Of a DNA stretch of 64,000 bases, positions 1 to 11,734 are shown piece after piece; positions within the stretch are counted from its first letter, which is position 1, and the number at the start of each line of letters is the position of its first letter. Source of the stretch: Adiantum capillus-veneris. Taxonomy: Eukaryota; Streptophyta; Polypodiopsida; Polypodiales; Pteridaceae. The notes beneath the pieces are model-generated. The model made no database searches. It had not been told where the DNA came from and worked only from the letters and a program-made list of their open reading frames with translations. The stretch covers positions 65,810,370-65,874,369 of the forward strand of contig CM043952.1 in NCBI GenBank assembly GCA_014529385.2, given 5' to 3'. Made by a program: the position numbers and the translations under genes.

Positions 1-669
1 TTCTCCTTATCAATTGGAGATGTATTGACTAGCCGGTCCCAGACACCACAGTGTGAAGCTTTCCGAAGCAAGTTGTTTAGGGATGTTTAGAGGTTCCTAT
101 GAAATTTTGTGCCCACTAAATTGGTGAAGATTGTTAGCTTTTGTCCCATAAGTTTATTTGTGAATTTATTTCACACTTGCCACATACATGTTGCAAAGAC
201 AACGCTGGTATGTAAATCTCTAGACTCTTACTTTTGTGACAAACTTCTTGATAGAGGGTGGCATGTTAAAGAGGTGGATGACATACATTGCGAGGTTGCA
301 CCAAACACTTTGGTGGTCAAGTACATGATCGACTCACATTCCCTTCTCATCTCCTTCTGATACCAGCACTCTCAAATTGTTGCAGGCTACTCTAAGTTTG
401 TTCCTATTGACCAAGAGTCGCCAGGCCTGGAGAACAATGGTGTCATAAATGTGGAGGTATTTGACAAAGACCTCAACCTTGTGACAATGGTCACAATAAG
501 AGAGCAATGCAACTTTCTGCAACTTCGCCACGGCATAATGGAGAAGACTGCGGATAACGAGCCCTCACAGTTCTATTTCTTAATAGGTGGACGCAAAGTA
601 ATGCAACGAAAGGAAAAAGAGATTGTCTGTAGAGAAGCAACTATTCAAGTCGAAATCGTGCCAATGTAA
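1..669 (+). pseudogene. Unrecognised open frame with internal stops
   Basis: One reading frame runs through this stretch with stops near the left edge and one TGA at 358-360. From 109 to 669 it is otherwise open for about 187 codons and ends at TAA 667-669. The translation is ordinary in composition, not microsatellite-derived, with segments such as RGWHVKEVDDIHCEVAP and VAGYSKFVPIDQES. I recognise no domain. The length of open frame broken by one stop suggests a decayed coding sequence, probably transposon-related given its neighbours, but this is inference. The left end may continue outside the window. Confidence 0.35.
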
Positions 670-903
670 CTTGGATGAATTCCATTGGGCGTAACTTCTT
701 CTTAAATTGAAATCTATGTTCATGACTTTCATTGCAACATTTGTTTCAATTTAAATCTTTTGTTTCAATTGTGAGATCATTCCCACCATTTGGTTATATC
801 TTTATTTCAATAGTAAGATGAAACTGTCTCACTATCTCTCTCCCTTTGTGAAAGTATGTGTGATCTCTGTATATTTTGAACAACATATGCAGAGTTTGAT
901 GTC

Positions 904-907
<4 letters not shown>

Positions 908-985
<78 letters not shown>
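908..985. repeat. Compound microsatellite (CT)n(AC)n
   Basis: About 21 CT units (908-950) pass directly into about 17 AC units (951-985). This is the first of many loci with the same order. Reading frames through it give Ser-Leu and Thr-His repeats and are not genes. Confidence 0.97.
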
Positions 986-986
<1 letters not shown>

Positions 987-1155
987 TCTTCCAAGGCACC
1001 ACATTGAGAAGTATAAAGAATTATATTAATGTACGTAATTAGCATTTCAGAGAGTATTTGTAAGTACAAATTCTGAAACAGTCAATGGGCTGAAATACAA
1101 ATTCTGGAGATAAGGGATCAAAATGTCCTCTAGATAAAAGTCATGCTCATGACCT

Positions 1156-1605
1156 TCAAATGAGGGTGGGGAGAGTGGTGCCCGGTGTATTTAGCAACCC
1201 CTTATGGGATGCGTCATCTATCAACAAAGTGTTGGTATCATCATATGGGATATGGATTTGATAATAAGGGTTATAGTATAGGTATACATTTGGTTTAGTA
1301 GGGTGATAGTGGCCGTCAATTACAACACTCCTTTTGGGAATACAAAAAATTAAATTGCCACAGTTCGATTGCCGCTATGTTGCAAACCATGGTTACAAGG
1401 GGATTGAGGTTTCTCTACTGCACAAAGAGAACCATATCACAACCCGAACATTTGGAAGTAGAAACTGTATAAATTCTTTGGTTCCTGGACGTACAATGGC
1501 TCTACGAGTGCCTATCTTGAAGCTGCACAAGTTGAAAACTTCTGCGTTGGGATCATACGGCTCCCGAAACAACAACAATCAGTTGACGTCCAAAATAATT
1601 AGTCT
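1156..1605 (-). pseudogene. FCP1/NIF-like HAD phosphatase domain, degenerate
   Basis: Translation on the minus strand begins after a plausible acceptor (tttgcag, AG at 1607-1606) with RLIILDVN. This resembles the LDxNGLL opening of plant FCP1-homology (NLI-interacting-factor-like, HAD) phosphatases. A TGA at 1581-1579 falls where Gly would be expected. Next comes RPGTKEFIQFLLPNVRVVIW, matching the family pattern RPxxxEFLxFxxxxFxVxIWSS. A frame break near 1393 follows, then NTLLIDDASHKGLLNTPGT, matching the C-terminal NTLLxDDSPxKALxNPP motif. The frame ends at TGA 1158-1156. The second catalytic acid pair (DD) is present. The nonsense codon and frame break make it a pseudogene. It was possibly captured by a transposon, as it lies just downstream of a Ulp1-like remnant on the same strand. 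Family assignment is by motif memory only. Confidence 0.55.
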
Positions 1606-1867
1606 CTGCAAACATTTTGTAAAACAAATAAGTAGCTATACAATAGGTTGACTTTCATATTCTTTTACATTGGTTATTAATGGAACAATCATGTCAATGT
1701 CTATCAAAGGTCCACGCTGGGTTTGGATGTCGTGGAGGTTGTCTTGTCCAATGTTGACATCCTCGAGCTTGTTCTCACCAGTCCCTTGTTCTTCTAATGT
1801 TCAAGACTCTTGTGTCTCTAGTGTTGAGGGCTCCATTGCACCTAGAATTAGCTTCTAATGTGCTATG

Positions 1868-2176
1868 CTATGTTTGTGTGTCAGACATAAATGACTCTTG
1901 ATTTTCAAGCTCAACATATGGAATTGTGGAAGGTGTGCTCTGCTCGAGGGTTATGGTGTTCTTTCTTAGCCCCTCCCTCTGCGTAATCTTCTTCCTTCTT
2001 AAACCCTCAAGCACAGAGGGAGTTTCAATCTTTATTTTTTCATCAACCCCTCTATCAGTATGATCTTGCTCTTGTGTGGTGGCAGTGGCCTTCCCCTCAT
2101 CTGGATTTTTCTCCTTGTATAACTCTCCCTTTGCATCATTTCTCTTATCAGCAATATTCCTCATGTGCTTTCTCAA
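1868..2176 (-). pseudogene. Lys/Glu-rich unrecognised frame
   Basis: A 102-codon minus-strand frame rich in Lys, Glu and Thr (for example GLRRKKITQREGLRKN), without a recognised domain. It lies between the Ulp1-like remnant and the FCP1-like domain on the same strand. It could be a low-complexity linker exon of either one, or chance. Confidence 0.25.
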
Positions 2177-2398
2177 CCGACCTCATAAAATATGGTTGTT
2201 GTTGTTCCTTATTAATCATCGTTATCGCTGCAATGTGGTCATCCAATAGGGTTTGCTCTGCATCCATGCTCATGAGATGTGAAAAAGCAGATGCTTGATT
2301 AGAGTGGCACGATATCGATGCAAGTACAATCACCATGTTATAGTAATGTTGTGCAAAATGCCTACCTTTGACGTGAATGGCTTTAGTGCAAAGAAGCT

Positions 2399-3540
2399 CT
2401 ACAGAATATACTCAAAATGAAGGAGACACCTCCATCCACACGAGTTAGCATCCATCTATTTAGGCATTGTGACTTCCTTAATTTTTGACTTGAACAGCTC
2501 TAGATTTTTGCAGAGCCTTCTATATGCATGCAATAGTCTTTTTATGCGGTTGTTGCAAGCAGGAAAGTTTGGTATGAACCCAACACAATAACTGTCTCCA
2601 TACTTTATTCAAAATAAAACCAATTTCTAATTCTCAATACTGTAGTCTTAATTCCGGATGAGTTCCTCGAATTGAGTTTAGAGTCCAGACAGCTGGCTTG
2701 TCAAGTTCAATGCAAACCTGGCTCGAGTGGTGGTTGCTCTCATATGGAAAAATTATGGTTGTCACTTGTAGCATTGGACAATGGGCAAGCCACTTCGCGA
2801 ATGTGCCGATAGGGGTGTTTTTCATTATGAGAAAGCCAAAAATTTGGGGATCCACAATAAACATTTTTGCATGACTTTGTGCAGTAGCTGGCTCTTGATC
2901 AAACTATAAGACAATTATATTAGTTGTCAGTCTCTAATCTCAAGATTGAATAAAAATATGTTGAAGCTGGTGAAAGCATCTTACTTTACTTTAGGAAGAT
3001 ATAGACAATTGAATCTGTGATTTGAGCATTTGGATCCCACAATATATTGATATCAAAAAATCTAATGCAAGTCTTCTTATACCATCTTCTAGCTGTATAT
3101 CAACTATTAATCCTTCCTCCATAGATGATAAAATTTTATTGTTGCTGACATCGACTTGTAACAATGTAGTAGCTTTTAGTCTCTTTTTCTATAGTATTTG
3201 CTGCTTTTTCCTTCTCTTTCAGTTTATTCATCTCCTTTGCATGCCAATTTTCCTGCTCATCTTTGTCCATGGTATTCACATCATGGGTGACTTTTACAAT
3301 CTTCACCTTTTCCTGTGGCCTTGATGGAGGAATAAGCAAAATTTCCTTCATTTTATTGTCTATAAATTCATTCGGTTGGAGCAGTTTATCATATCTCCAC
3401 CTAATTGTTTTCAAGGTTTCACTGTACTTATCCATAATGGTTATCTTGTGTGCATGTGCTGCAACAATTGTTATATCATTGAAATATTCTAGCAAAAAAA
3501 ATTTGCTGCCTCTTGAAGTGCCAACGCAATAGGTTTCCAC
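2399..3540 (-). pseudogene. Ulp1-like (C48) cysteine protease, degenerate
   Basis: Three minus-strand segments fit plant Ulp1/SUMO-protease-like domains in the right order. At 3540-3136, LLQPNEFIDNKMKEIL resembles the L.P.EWL.D..I...L substrate-binding segment. At 2864-2634, NHHSSQVCIELDKPAVWTLNSI resembles the catalytic HHW.L..ID......LDS region, with Trp replaced by Ser and the catalytic Asp by Asn. At about 2465-2399, DANSCGWRCLLHFEYI resembles the Q.N.xDCG catalytic-Cys motif (Cys codon 2440-2438). A TAG stands exactly where the conserved Gln before it is expected. Ulp1-type genes are frequent passengers of plant Mutator-like and other transposons. No transposase is visible here. Stops and lost catalytic residues make it non-functional. 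Confidence 0.55.
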
Positions 3541-3541
3541 C

Positions 3542-3799
3542 TCATGGTGCTAAAACATGCCTCCTCACAAGAAGCTCAATACATTTATGAGCCTTCTTGA
3601 TTTTCTTGAACAGCTTGATGTGTCTTTGTAGCCTCTTCATCCTTGGAGCTTTCAAGATTTTCATGGGCTTTCCTAGTCTCTTCTTTTTACTAGCAGATCT
3701 TTCTCCTGCTTTAGCTGCCAAAAACTTGGACCTTTGCTTGCCTTTCTTGTAGTCGTCTTTGTTCTTGCCATTTACCTGTAAGGCAATAGCCTCTTTCTG

Positions 3800-3800
<1 letters not shown>
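3542..3800 (-). pseudogene. Basic Lys-rich frame upstream of the Ulp1-like remnant
   Basis: A minus-strand frame with Lys/Arg-rich translation (KQRSKFLAAKAGERSASKKK and onward), running out of a (GA)n tract and ending just before the Ulp1-like frame starts at 3540. It may be an N-terminal extension of that remnant. No domain is recognised. Confidence 0.25.
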
Positions 3801-3805
<5 letters not shown>

Positions 3806-3855
<50 letters not shown>

Positions 3856-3998
3856 AAAGTGGCATTATGGTGTGCGGGTGCTATTTTGCGATAAATAGAT
3901 TGATATTTGCGCGCCATTGTGCACACTGGTCCAAGTCATGGTCAAAGATCATTTTGGACACTTGAAGTAGTTAATATATCATCTCATCTCATCTTTAT

Positions 3999-4058
<60 letters not shown>

Positions 4059-4280
4059 GTTTCCTGCCTTGACTCTACTTTTGCTCCCTCGGATTATTCC
4101 CATATCTCTCTGTGAGAAAGTGGTACTACGGCGCGCGGATGCAATTTTGCAAAAAATAGAATCATATACGCGCGCCATTGTGCAAATTGGTCAAAGTCAT
4201 GGGCACTGGTCATTTTGGGCTTATGAAGTGGTCCATATAACATACCGTTTCATCTTTAGCACACACCACACACACAAACC

Positions 4281-4337
<57 letters not shown>

Positions 4338-4345
4338 CTTACCCT
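3806..4345. repeat. Duplicated ~250-bp unit separated by (CT)n tracts
   Basis: Two related non-repetitive blocks (about 3854-4001 and 4112-4285) share the order agaaagtggyaytaygg, gcgcgccattgtgca, tggtcaaagtcatgg and cattttgg. They are separated and flanked by (CT)n tracts at 3806-3853, 4002-4053 and 4286-4335. This is a local duplication with the microsatellite at each junction. Confidence 0.85.
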
Positions 4346-4489
4346 TCCCTTAATCTACTTCCCTCTCTATGTCTCTCTCTCATACCTACAGGTATATGTA
4401 GAATTTGGTTTGCTCTAAAGGACAAAAAGACCTTCACTGTTGTCACCTTGTGCGATGCTCTTTTGTGTTGTCGTTTTTGTATGTCTCAA

Positions 4490-4495
<6 letters not shown>

Positions 4496-4532
<37 letters not shown>

Positions 4533-4755
4533 GAAGGATGTTGGGTCTCTCTTCTCTCTCTCTCACACACACACACAGGTGCTACACTAAGCACACCAAG
4601 GAATGTGGTACAACCCATAAAGTGTGAAAATGGCCTCTCTAATGAAATTGTACGATGCACTAAATGCCCATTAGTTACAATTAGATTTTGGACACGTGTA
4701 AGGAATCCAGTATGGTTAATTACCGTGCACGACAACGGTAATATGAATGCCTAGA

Positions 4756-4814
<59 letters not shown>

Positions 4815-4980
4815 CAAGAACGAGGAAGCGAGAGAGTGAAAGATAGAGAGAGACGCAACGTGGTTTAGGGTGAGTGTGTGAGGGAGAGATACACTTAGAG
4901 GGAGAAAGAGAATCGTACACAGAGAGAGGGACAAAGCGAGAGACAGACAGACACACACACACACACACACATATATATAG
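4496..4980. repeat. Microsatellite cluster (CT)n, (AC)n, (GA)n
   Basis: (CT)n at 4496-4530, a short CT-AC compound at 4550-4578, (GA)n at 4759-4812, a degenerate GA-rich stretch to about 4945 and (AC)n at 4950-4971. Reading frames here are low-complexity and were not called. Confidence 0.95.
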
Positions 4981-4983
4981 AGA

Positions 4984-5045
4984 GATTTTATTATCGTCCT
5001 CGGAGGTCAAATATGACCTATGGGACCAAAGTTACATGTGATGTA
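4984..5045. repeat. Dispersed repeat, copy A
   Basis: The segment containing atgacctatgggaccaa closely resembles 13,205-13,265 (atgacctatgagaccaa). Both copies directly follow a GA/CA-rich microsatellite and precede an acatgtgatgt/acatagtgaatg stretch. This is a small dispersed repeat of unknown type. Confidence 0.5.
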
Positions 5046-6273
5046 TGTGTATGACTAATGAGTGACTCTTGATGCTCCAAAATTGTGGTGATGAGAGTCG
5101 CAAAGGAGAATTCCCTAATGGATTTTAGGGGCTCGGAGTCGACAATGCGCATGTGTTAATGTTGCTTGCAACTCGAGCCAACACTACGTCTAGAGATAAA
5201 TCATGTTGTTGAGACCCTTGAAAATCATTCCTTTTACAACTCAATCCATGCAATGATCACCCACTAACTTTAGAAGCCAATCACAAATTTTTCCGAAACA
5301 AAAAAGTTTAATCCTATTTTTAGCCAACAAAAAAAAGAAGTCATCTCTATGGCCTTTGCCCTTTGGGTAGGCCAAAAACAAGGCTATTGCAATGGCATAA
5401 ACTAAAAGAGTAGGGAGACAAGTAACTCGTACTCTTTTGCTTCCTTCCTTCTCTAACCTCAACAAGTTTGAACATTGTCATTATATGTTGCATTATTGTA
5501 AGCAGAATACTCAATGAAGTTGCATCCAAGAGTTTATGCGCAAGAATTATTATGACAAAAATACTTCCTCCACTCGAACTTGTGGTGCTAGGAAAATGTT
5601 AATGTTGTCATTTGAAAGCTTGTCTTTAAATGCAATTACATAAATGGATCTGATTATATTGTAAATTGATGAAATAGCAATTTGGCCCTATCTCTACAAA
5701 TTTGCAGTATAACCAAGTCATGTGCATCCTCTCAATGAATGGCTCCACTCAATCATCGTCAGCCACCGCGTTTCCTAGCTAGGGACAAGAACAATGCATG
5801 CTTCTGATCCTTTGCCAATTTCATGTCATTGATGTTTTAAGGCATCCGAAAACATGCAACTGATTGTCAAAAACAGTTCTACCTTGATAATTAAGAACAA
5901 TGGATAATTTCAAATTTACGCCAAATTCATGTGATGCATATCAAAGGCATCTAAAGAACAGTCTGCCTACATAGAGCTGAGCCTGCAATAGCTTTTCACT
6001 TTTTTGATTGGTACATCCTTTGATTTCGACTTCTCAACGGTAAATCTTCCTTTTCAAACTTCACCTTGAGTCTTGCCTTCCGATGTAGCTTCTGGACGGC
6101 AGTGGTCGTCTTTCCTCAAAAAAGAACAAGATCTGACTACATGTAGAGCACTTTGCATATAACTTTGTTAAGTTAGCCTTCTAAATATATAGCAGTTCAT
6201 TTCTGCATCTCTCTCTTCTACCCCAGAGTCTTTGTGATTATACCATACTGCATACATCTGTAGTGGTTGATGC
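5046..6273. other. Stretch without a recognised gene
   Basis: No frame here looks coding, and only short chance frames are present. The last several hundred bases are just downstream of the WRKY stop codon and probably hold its 3' untranslated region and polyadenylation site, but no single signal stands out. Confidence 0.6.
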
Positions 6274-6455
6274 TTACAACTCTAAATCAACAGGATGATT
6301 AGCAACCCCAGAAGCACCACGTGCTGCGAGCACACCATGATTATGCTTTCCATCATATGATGTGATTACAGACGTCACATCAGAAGAGGATCGTTCTACA
6401 TGCTTCTTAACGCCACACCCATAATTGGTACATTTGTAGTAGTTCCTGCATACAC

Positions 6456-6526
<71 letters not shown>

Positions 6527-7346
6527 TGCACAACACTTGTAAATATGAACACATAAAATATATAAAAACTGTCAAAACTACAGAGATGCCCCACCCACCC
6601 AGCACGTGCATGCACACGAGCACGCGTATGCCCCCACCCCACATCTGGCCTTTTTGGAGTTTTTACACAGCTTCGCCACCTGGCCACCTTGGTTGCAAGT
6701 TCATGCATTGACAGGCTTCCAGTCATGCTCATGACGGTTCCTCGGCTTTCCCATTTTCTCCAGACTGTTTGACTACAGACACCACAGATCCTATTGGGTA
6801 GGACACTTGCAAGCCTATGGCGGAGTACAACAGTTTGCTACACTGCTCGTGACGACACAATTTACCATGGAGATCTCTCAGAGGTTGGGCCACCCCAGAT
6901 TGCTCAGCACTGCTGTGCAGACATCACAACAGACATCTTCATCATTTGCCTCACATCTTCGGCTTCATGTGGTTTGTTCAGCATTAGGTGCTAAGAGGGG
7001 GTGTTAGGTTTACACCACTCTGCTGCTTCACAGGTCTAGGGCATGCATGAACGGCTAGTGTGCCTCCAGGCTGGCCGCCCACAGCATATGCATATAGCCT
7101 GCATTGTCCGACTACCAACTTCTGGGCCGGCCGCCTTCTTTTGTCCAGGCGCCCTACTCACATATGTTATTTTGTTGGGTCGTGGGGCATTTCTCTTGCA
7201 CTGCTCGACCTCCCATTGGGCCCTCCTTTATATGAGGCCAGGGGGGTACCCATTTCAGATACACTGATACGTTGTATTGACGGTCTCATGCTCTGGTAGT
7301 CAGGGGGGCTGATCACCCCCTCTTCCCACACACCAGCGTTTTGTGT

Positions 7347-7388
<42 letters not shown>

Positions 7389-10300
7389 GCTTCTGCACAC
7401 GTACACTCACAATTTGGGCCACTCGACAAGTCACTGACAACTTTATAAGTTGGGAGAGGTTAGGAAACTATACCATAAGGAGTATAGTGGACAAATGTCA
7501 GTAGGAGAGCCATTTGCTTCACGTCTCTCACTCCAGAAGGTCATTTCTCAGCGGGGGTGCCCGAATATGAGAGTGGAGACTGATTTTCATTGTGTGAGTG
7601 GAGTTTCGAATTCTGCAGCTTTAATGGAAAGCTTGTCTTCTCCCTTGTCTCATGTAGCACGAGGATTCCGTTCTCGTGCATCTCTCATGGTAATGCCCCA
7701 CTAGTTGGGCTCCTCAAATGACTGTACAGTCTTGTGGGTTTTACGCGCGTTTGCCAAGGCAAGAGCATTCTGAATAGGAACCAGATTAGCTAATTGCTAA
7801 TCCCCCATAAGTACGCATAGTTCCATCGCGAAAGATGGTCAAAAACCTGTAATTTCAGCCCTAGACAAGTTTGGACGTGAGAGTGTGGTCTAAGTGTTTG
7901 GATCGTTGGTTTTCAATTGAATAACAAGATACCAAAAGGGGCGCTAGTCTTTGGGACCTTCCGGGTGTCGGCCTTCGTGAGCGTAGTGATATTCTAGTTG
8001 TTGGATGCATTTGTGTTCTCTTCTTCTTCTCAATACTCTGTGTGAAAATTAGCAAATAATTAAACTAGTACCACCCTGTAACGGCTGTAGGTATAATCCC
8101 TGAATTAACTACTGTAAGGCCTTATATCAGCCACTTGTAGGCGAGTGTGCACACATGAAAGAACAGGGTTTGAACAAGTGTCAGAAGTCCATTCACCATA
8201 ACATACAAGAACATGCATGTTGAAAGTGCAAAGAAGAACAAACCGTGGATAAAAATGTCCTTTGACCACCTTCTGACCATACTTCCGCCATCGGTAGCCA
8301 TCATCTAGAATGTCTACATCGCTTACAGTTTGAACCACCACTCTAGGTTCGCGCATGGTTCTGAATGGTTTCTCTGGTTCGTTCTCGATCCGCCTGACAA
8401 GTGACAAAATTAAATATGAGAGAGGGTACAAGAATGTGTTGGTGGGCTAAATGGCAACGTGTATTTGTATCCTTTCTTTGAAGGGTAGAAAGGAAGTTTA
8501 GAAGGGGACAGCGTTCAGGGGAAAAGAAGAGGACAATGAAGGAGGGGGTCACCTGCGCTTAGAGTCATGCTCATTGTCAACATTCTCACAAGCTATGCTT
8601 GCTTCACCATAATCATCCTCGTCGTTGCTGGTAAGAGATGCACAGGACACCTCAGAAGTTCCAGATAATCCATCTTGTCGGAGTCCCGGTAACAAGAACG
8701 AGTCATCGAAAGCCTTCCCATGAAGCATCTTCCGGGGTGTTACTGAATTTTGACCCATGATATCACGATGACCTTCTTCTGGATCATTCACAATTCGATT
8801 GTCACTCCGAGCCCCTCTTCGAGTACCTTGGGGCTTTGGATGATTGTGATCTCCTTTGTACATAATTTCAGTAATTTCTCCTTCTTGTGATCGCTCTACC
8901 TGCCTTTTCGCAGAACAAAAAGAATGCGAACACTTGTAGTAACTGCGGGGATTTGCACTATTCTTCAGTTGCTTCTGTCCATATTTCTTCCAATTGTACC
9001 CATCAATAGAGAGCCTTGCATTTGAGTTAAATGGTACCCCTGAAGGCTTCAGATCAACCTGAATCATAGTTTCCAATTCCAAATAATCTTGGGGCTCTAT
9101 TACACTAGACACTATTTCAGACACTAGCTCCTGTCCTGAATTGCATGCCGGTAACTGGGAATAGCATAATTCTTCAGACTCTTGAGCTTGCGAATGCCAA
9201 TCTGCATAATCTGCATTCTTTTCACCAAACATTGCTGAGGTACCCTGGAAAAGACTTGTTTTATCAATAAGCAATCCGACACCTTATCGCTATTCTCTAC
9301 ATTAACAAGCAGGACAGGTGGAATTCACAGATAAGAAGATTTATAATTTTGTGAACCGGTTCTGCAACAAAGCCCACACAATGTTGTTCCCCCAGCCCTC
9401 CTTTCTTAGTCATTCAGCCCATGCTGAAGAAAATACAACACTCATACAGCATGCATGTGTTTAAAACCATGGCACAGGCTCTGTTTAACTGCAGTGAGCA
9501 TTATAATGCTTGCCCTAGACACTAAAGACTCCCTTATCATCTACCTGCTTTCAGCATACACGTGTTATGTACAATTCTACAAGTCATAGTATTGCTGGAA
9601 AGACTTGACTCACACAAATAGGAACACTCTTCAAAAGAAAAGACTGACAAAATGAAGAATGGACTCACAATGCTGATCTTCACAGGTGACCCACATTCAG
9701 CTGCAGCCAGGAGCGGCTTGAATATAAAGCTGTCATCACTTTTGTTCATGTCCCAACTATCTATGCCCCTGCTCAAACCAACGTGTAAATGTTCCCTTGA
9801 AGTATTGCACTGTAATGATAGCGTGCCTGTTGTTGGAGATGGATAAGCCTACATATGAAAACAAGTTGCACTTCAACATTCATATACTTAGAAAATATTC
9901 TGAATTGCCATGTAAAGACTCAACTTTGATGACACATACGATCACTGAAACAAAACTTAAATGCACACATTCTGTTCTTTTATGATGTGTGAAGTCAGGT
10001 TGGGCACTGAAGTCTGATACCAAAACAAACTCGGGCTCCAAGATCACTTCATGAATAGTCTCAAGTCAGACATGTCTGAACCGCAGCAATAAATATCAAA
10101 TAGCAGAACAACGTTTAAGCAACAAAGTCAAGCATCACCTGTTGCGTGTTGAAGAGGATTGGAGACTCCAATAATGAAGCAGGGCTGATGCCAGGTGAAA
10201 TTGTGAAGTGTTTTGAAGGTGGAGCAAGTGGCAATCTTGAGGGCATCATAGCCTTATAAGCAGCACTACTTTTAGACTTTGAACCACAGGGTGTTGGTGA

Positions 10301-10606
10301 CTCAAATGCTTTCGACATTTCATCTGAAGTGTGGCAAGCTGACTTATTCATCCCCTCATAACTACGACTATTGTCATAGAACACAGTTGGTGAACCCAGG
10401 CCTTCAGCCAGCAGGTGCGACAATGGCATGCTGCCTTTACAAGAATCCTGGTCTGCAAACAAGCCGGAGAAAAACGCCATAGGAGTTGGAGTAGCACTGT
10501 TTAATCCTCCATGGAGGAAACCACCATTCAGGTTCCGAGGTGGGACCACAAGTCTAGGGGGTGCCAAATATGGTCTGGTCAGAGTCAACACTGCTCCTTC
10601 CTCCAT
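6274..10606 (-). CDS. Group I WRKY transcription factor, five exons
   Basis: Nuclear DNA-binding regulator of W-box (TTGAC) promoters. Exons on -: 10606-10139, 9848-9669, 9244-8553, 8393-8244 and 6445-6274, all with GT-AG introns and compatible phases. They give 1,662 nt and 553 residues, with TAA at 6276-6274. Residues 132-156 carry the Ser-Pro cluster [14 protein letters not shown], followed in exon 2 by PSPTTGT. This matches the putative MAPK-target region of group I proteins. WRKY domain 1 has WKKYGQK at 301-307 (Arg to Lys) and a C-X4-C-X22-HNH zinc finger at 321-351. WRKY domain 2 has canonical WRKYGQK at 482-488 and C-X4-C-X23-HNH at 502-533. The last intron splits the Arg codon of PR-NYYKC, the classic WRKY R-type intron position. 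An in-frame TAG shortly upstream supports ATG 10606 as the start. It is closest in pattern to the WRKY2/20/3/4-like group I proteins; the exact orthologue is not assigned. Confidence 0.93.
6446..6525 (-). other. WRKY intron 4 acceptor preceded by (CA)n(GA)n
   Basis: Read on the gene strand, the acceptor ends in tggggtgtatgcag. Directly upstream lie about 48 bases of (GA)n, and before that a short CA tract. A purine repeat therefore occupies the place where a polypyrimidine tract is normal. The acceptor itself is fixed by the reading frame and by WRKY domain conservation. Confidence 0.85.
6526..8243 (-). other. Remainder of WRKY intron 4
   Basis: Intron 4 is 1,798 bases (8243-6446), much longer than introns 1-3 (290, 424 and 159 bases). 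It holds a (CT)n tract at 7350-7386. The rest gives no recognisable gene or transposon protein. A short transposon insertion may account for its length, but no terminal repeats were identified. Confidence 0.6.
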
Positions 10607-10945
10607 CTCGTGCTGCTTCCTCAGCAGTGGCTATGGCAGGGATGTTTTGCTCTGCAATAACTGACAATGGACATACCAACAATCCATCAACGAATTTAAA
10701 AAGCAGATACATTCTTTCATTTAGACACACATATACACAAACAATCAAAGATCGACTCTAGCTTTCTACTACGTACCTATGACAGAACTCACTTTGCTGG
10801 GTTTTGATAGAACAATTGAATGATGTAAATGCGACATGTGTGCGCGCGTGAGAGAGAGACAGAGGACCGTTCAATACAAATGTTAGTGTCCTAGGAACAA
10901 TCCCAAGTCACCCAAAAGATCTACCCGACAAGTCTTGATCTATCC

Positions 10946-10987
<42 letters not shown>

Positions 10988-11498
10988 CCATGCACGTGGG
11001 CAAGTTTTCTGTTAGTTTATTTGCAGGTAATCTGCAAGTATTCATTAAAAAGAAGAGGTGTATTACCTTGGCCGGATGTGTATGGTACAAAAACGCTCAG
11101 TCCCCCACCACAAAAAAACCCCAAACGAGAGACAAAGAAAGGCTTAACTTGATCAGCTCTGCAACTCCACTAATTCAACAAGAGATGACGTTTGATCAGA
11201 CAATGGCTATAAGAAAAGCTCTCAAATGCGCGACCAGGAGAACAAAAACCACTAATAGCTTTGAAGGAATTCAAGCATTAAGATAAAAACACATCACAAG
11301 GTATGGAGATAATGAAGAGAAATCAGTATAAGCAAAGCTGAGAAACCAGGAGAGAAGCTACTTGAACAGAATGTCCACAGAAACAAAGAAGAAGAAAGAT
11401 GGGGGAAGTCAGAAAATATATCTTCAAAAGAGCAATGAGTGAAAATTGAAAAAGAAAGCAATCCGAAAACGGGCAGGGCTGACTACCCACAGCAGCTA

Positions 11499-11533
<35 letters not shown>

Positions 11534-11734
11534 TACCTGTCGAAGTGGGCTCGCTGTAGTCGCACGAAATGTGAAAAGCAGAAATCCATACGCGTCCGCG
11601 CCCAACGTCACCATCCTTGCAAGAAAAGCAGGCGCCCGCAACCTCCATTTTCAACCAGGAGAAGCTACCAGGCAATCAGCAGTTCTGATAAGGAGAGCTT
11701 CCCAAGCACTGTAGTCTGCTGTTAAGGTGAGCCG

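Noticed and set aside
794-1069. Long open frames through microsatellites giving Ser-Leu, Thr-His, Arg-Glu or Cys-Val repeats, here and at most CT/AC tracts
   Set aside because: Dinucleotide repeats have no stops in most frames, so open length is not evidence of coding. No non-repeat domain is attached.
11439-11714. Plus-strand 91-codon frame upstream of the WRKY gene
   Set aside because: Runs through a GA tract and has no recognisable content; it lies antisense to the WRKY leader region.
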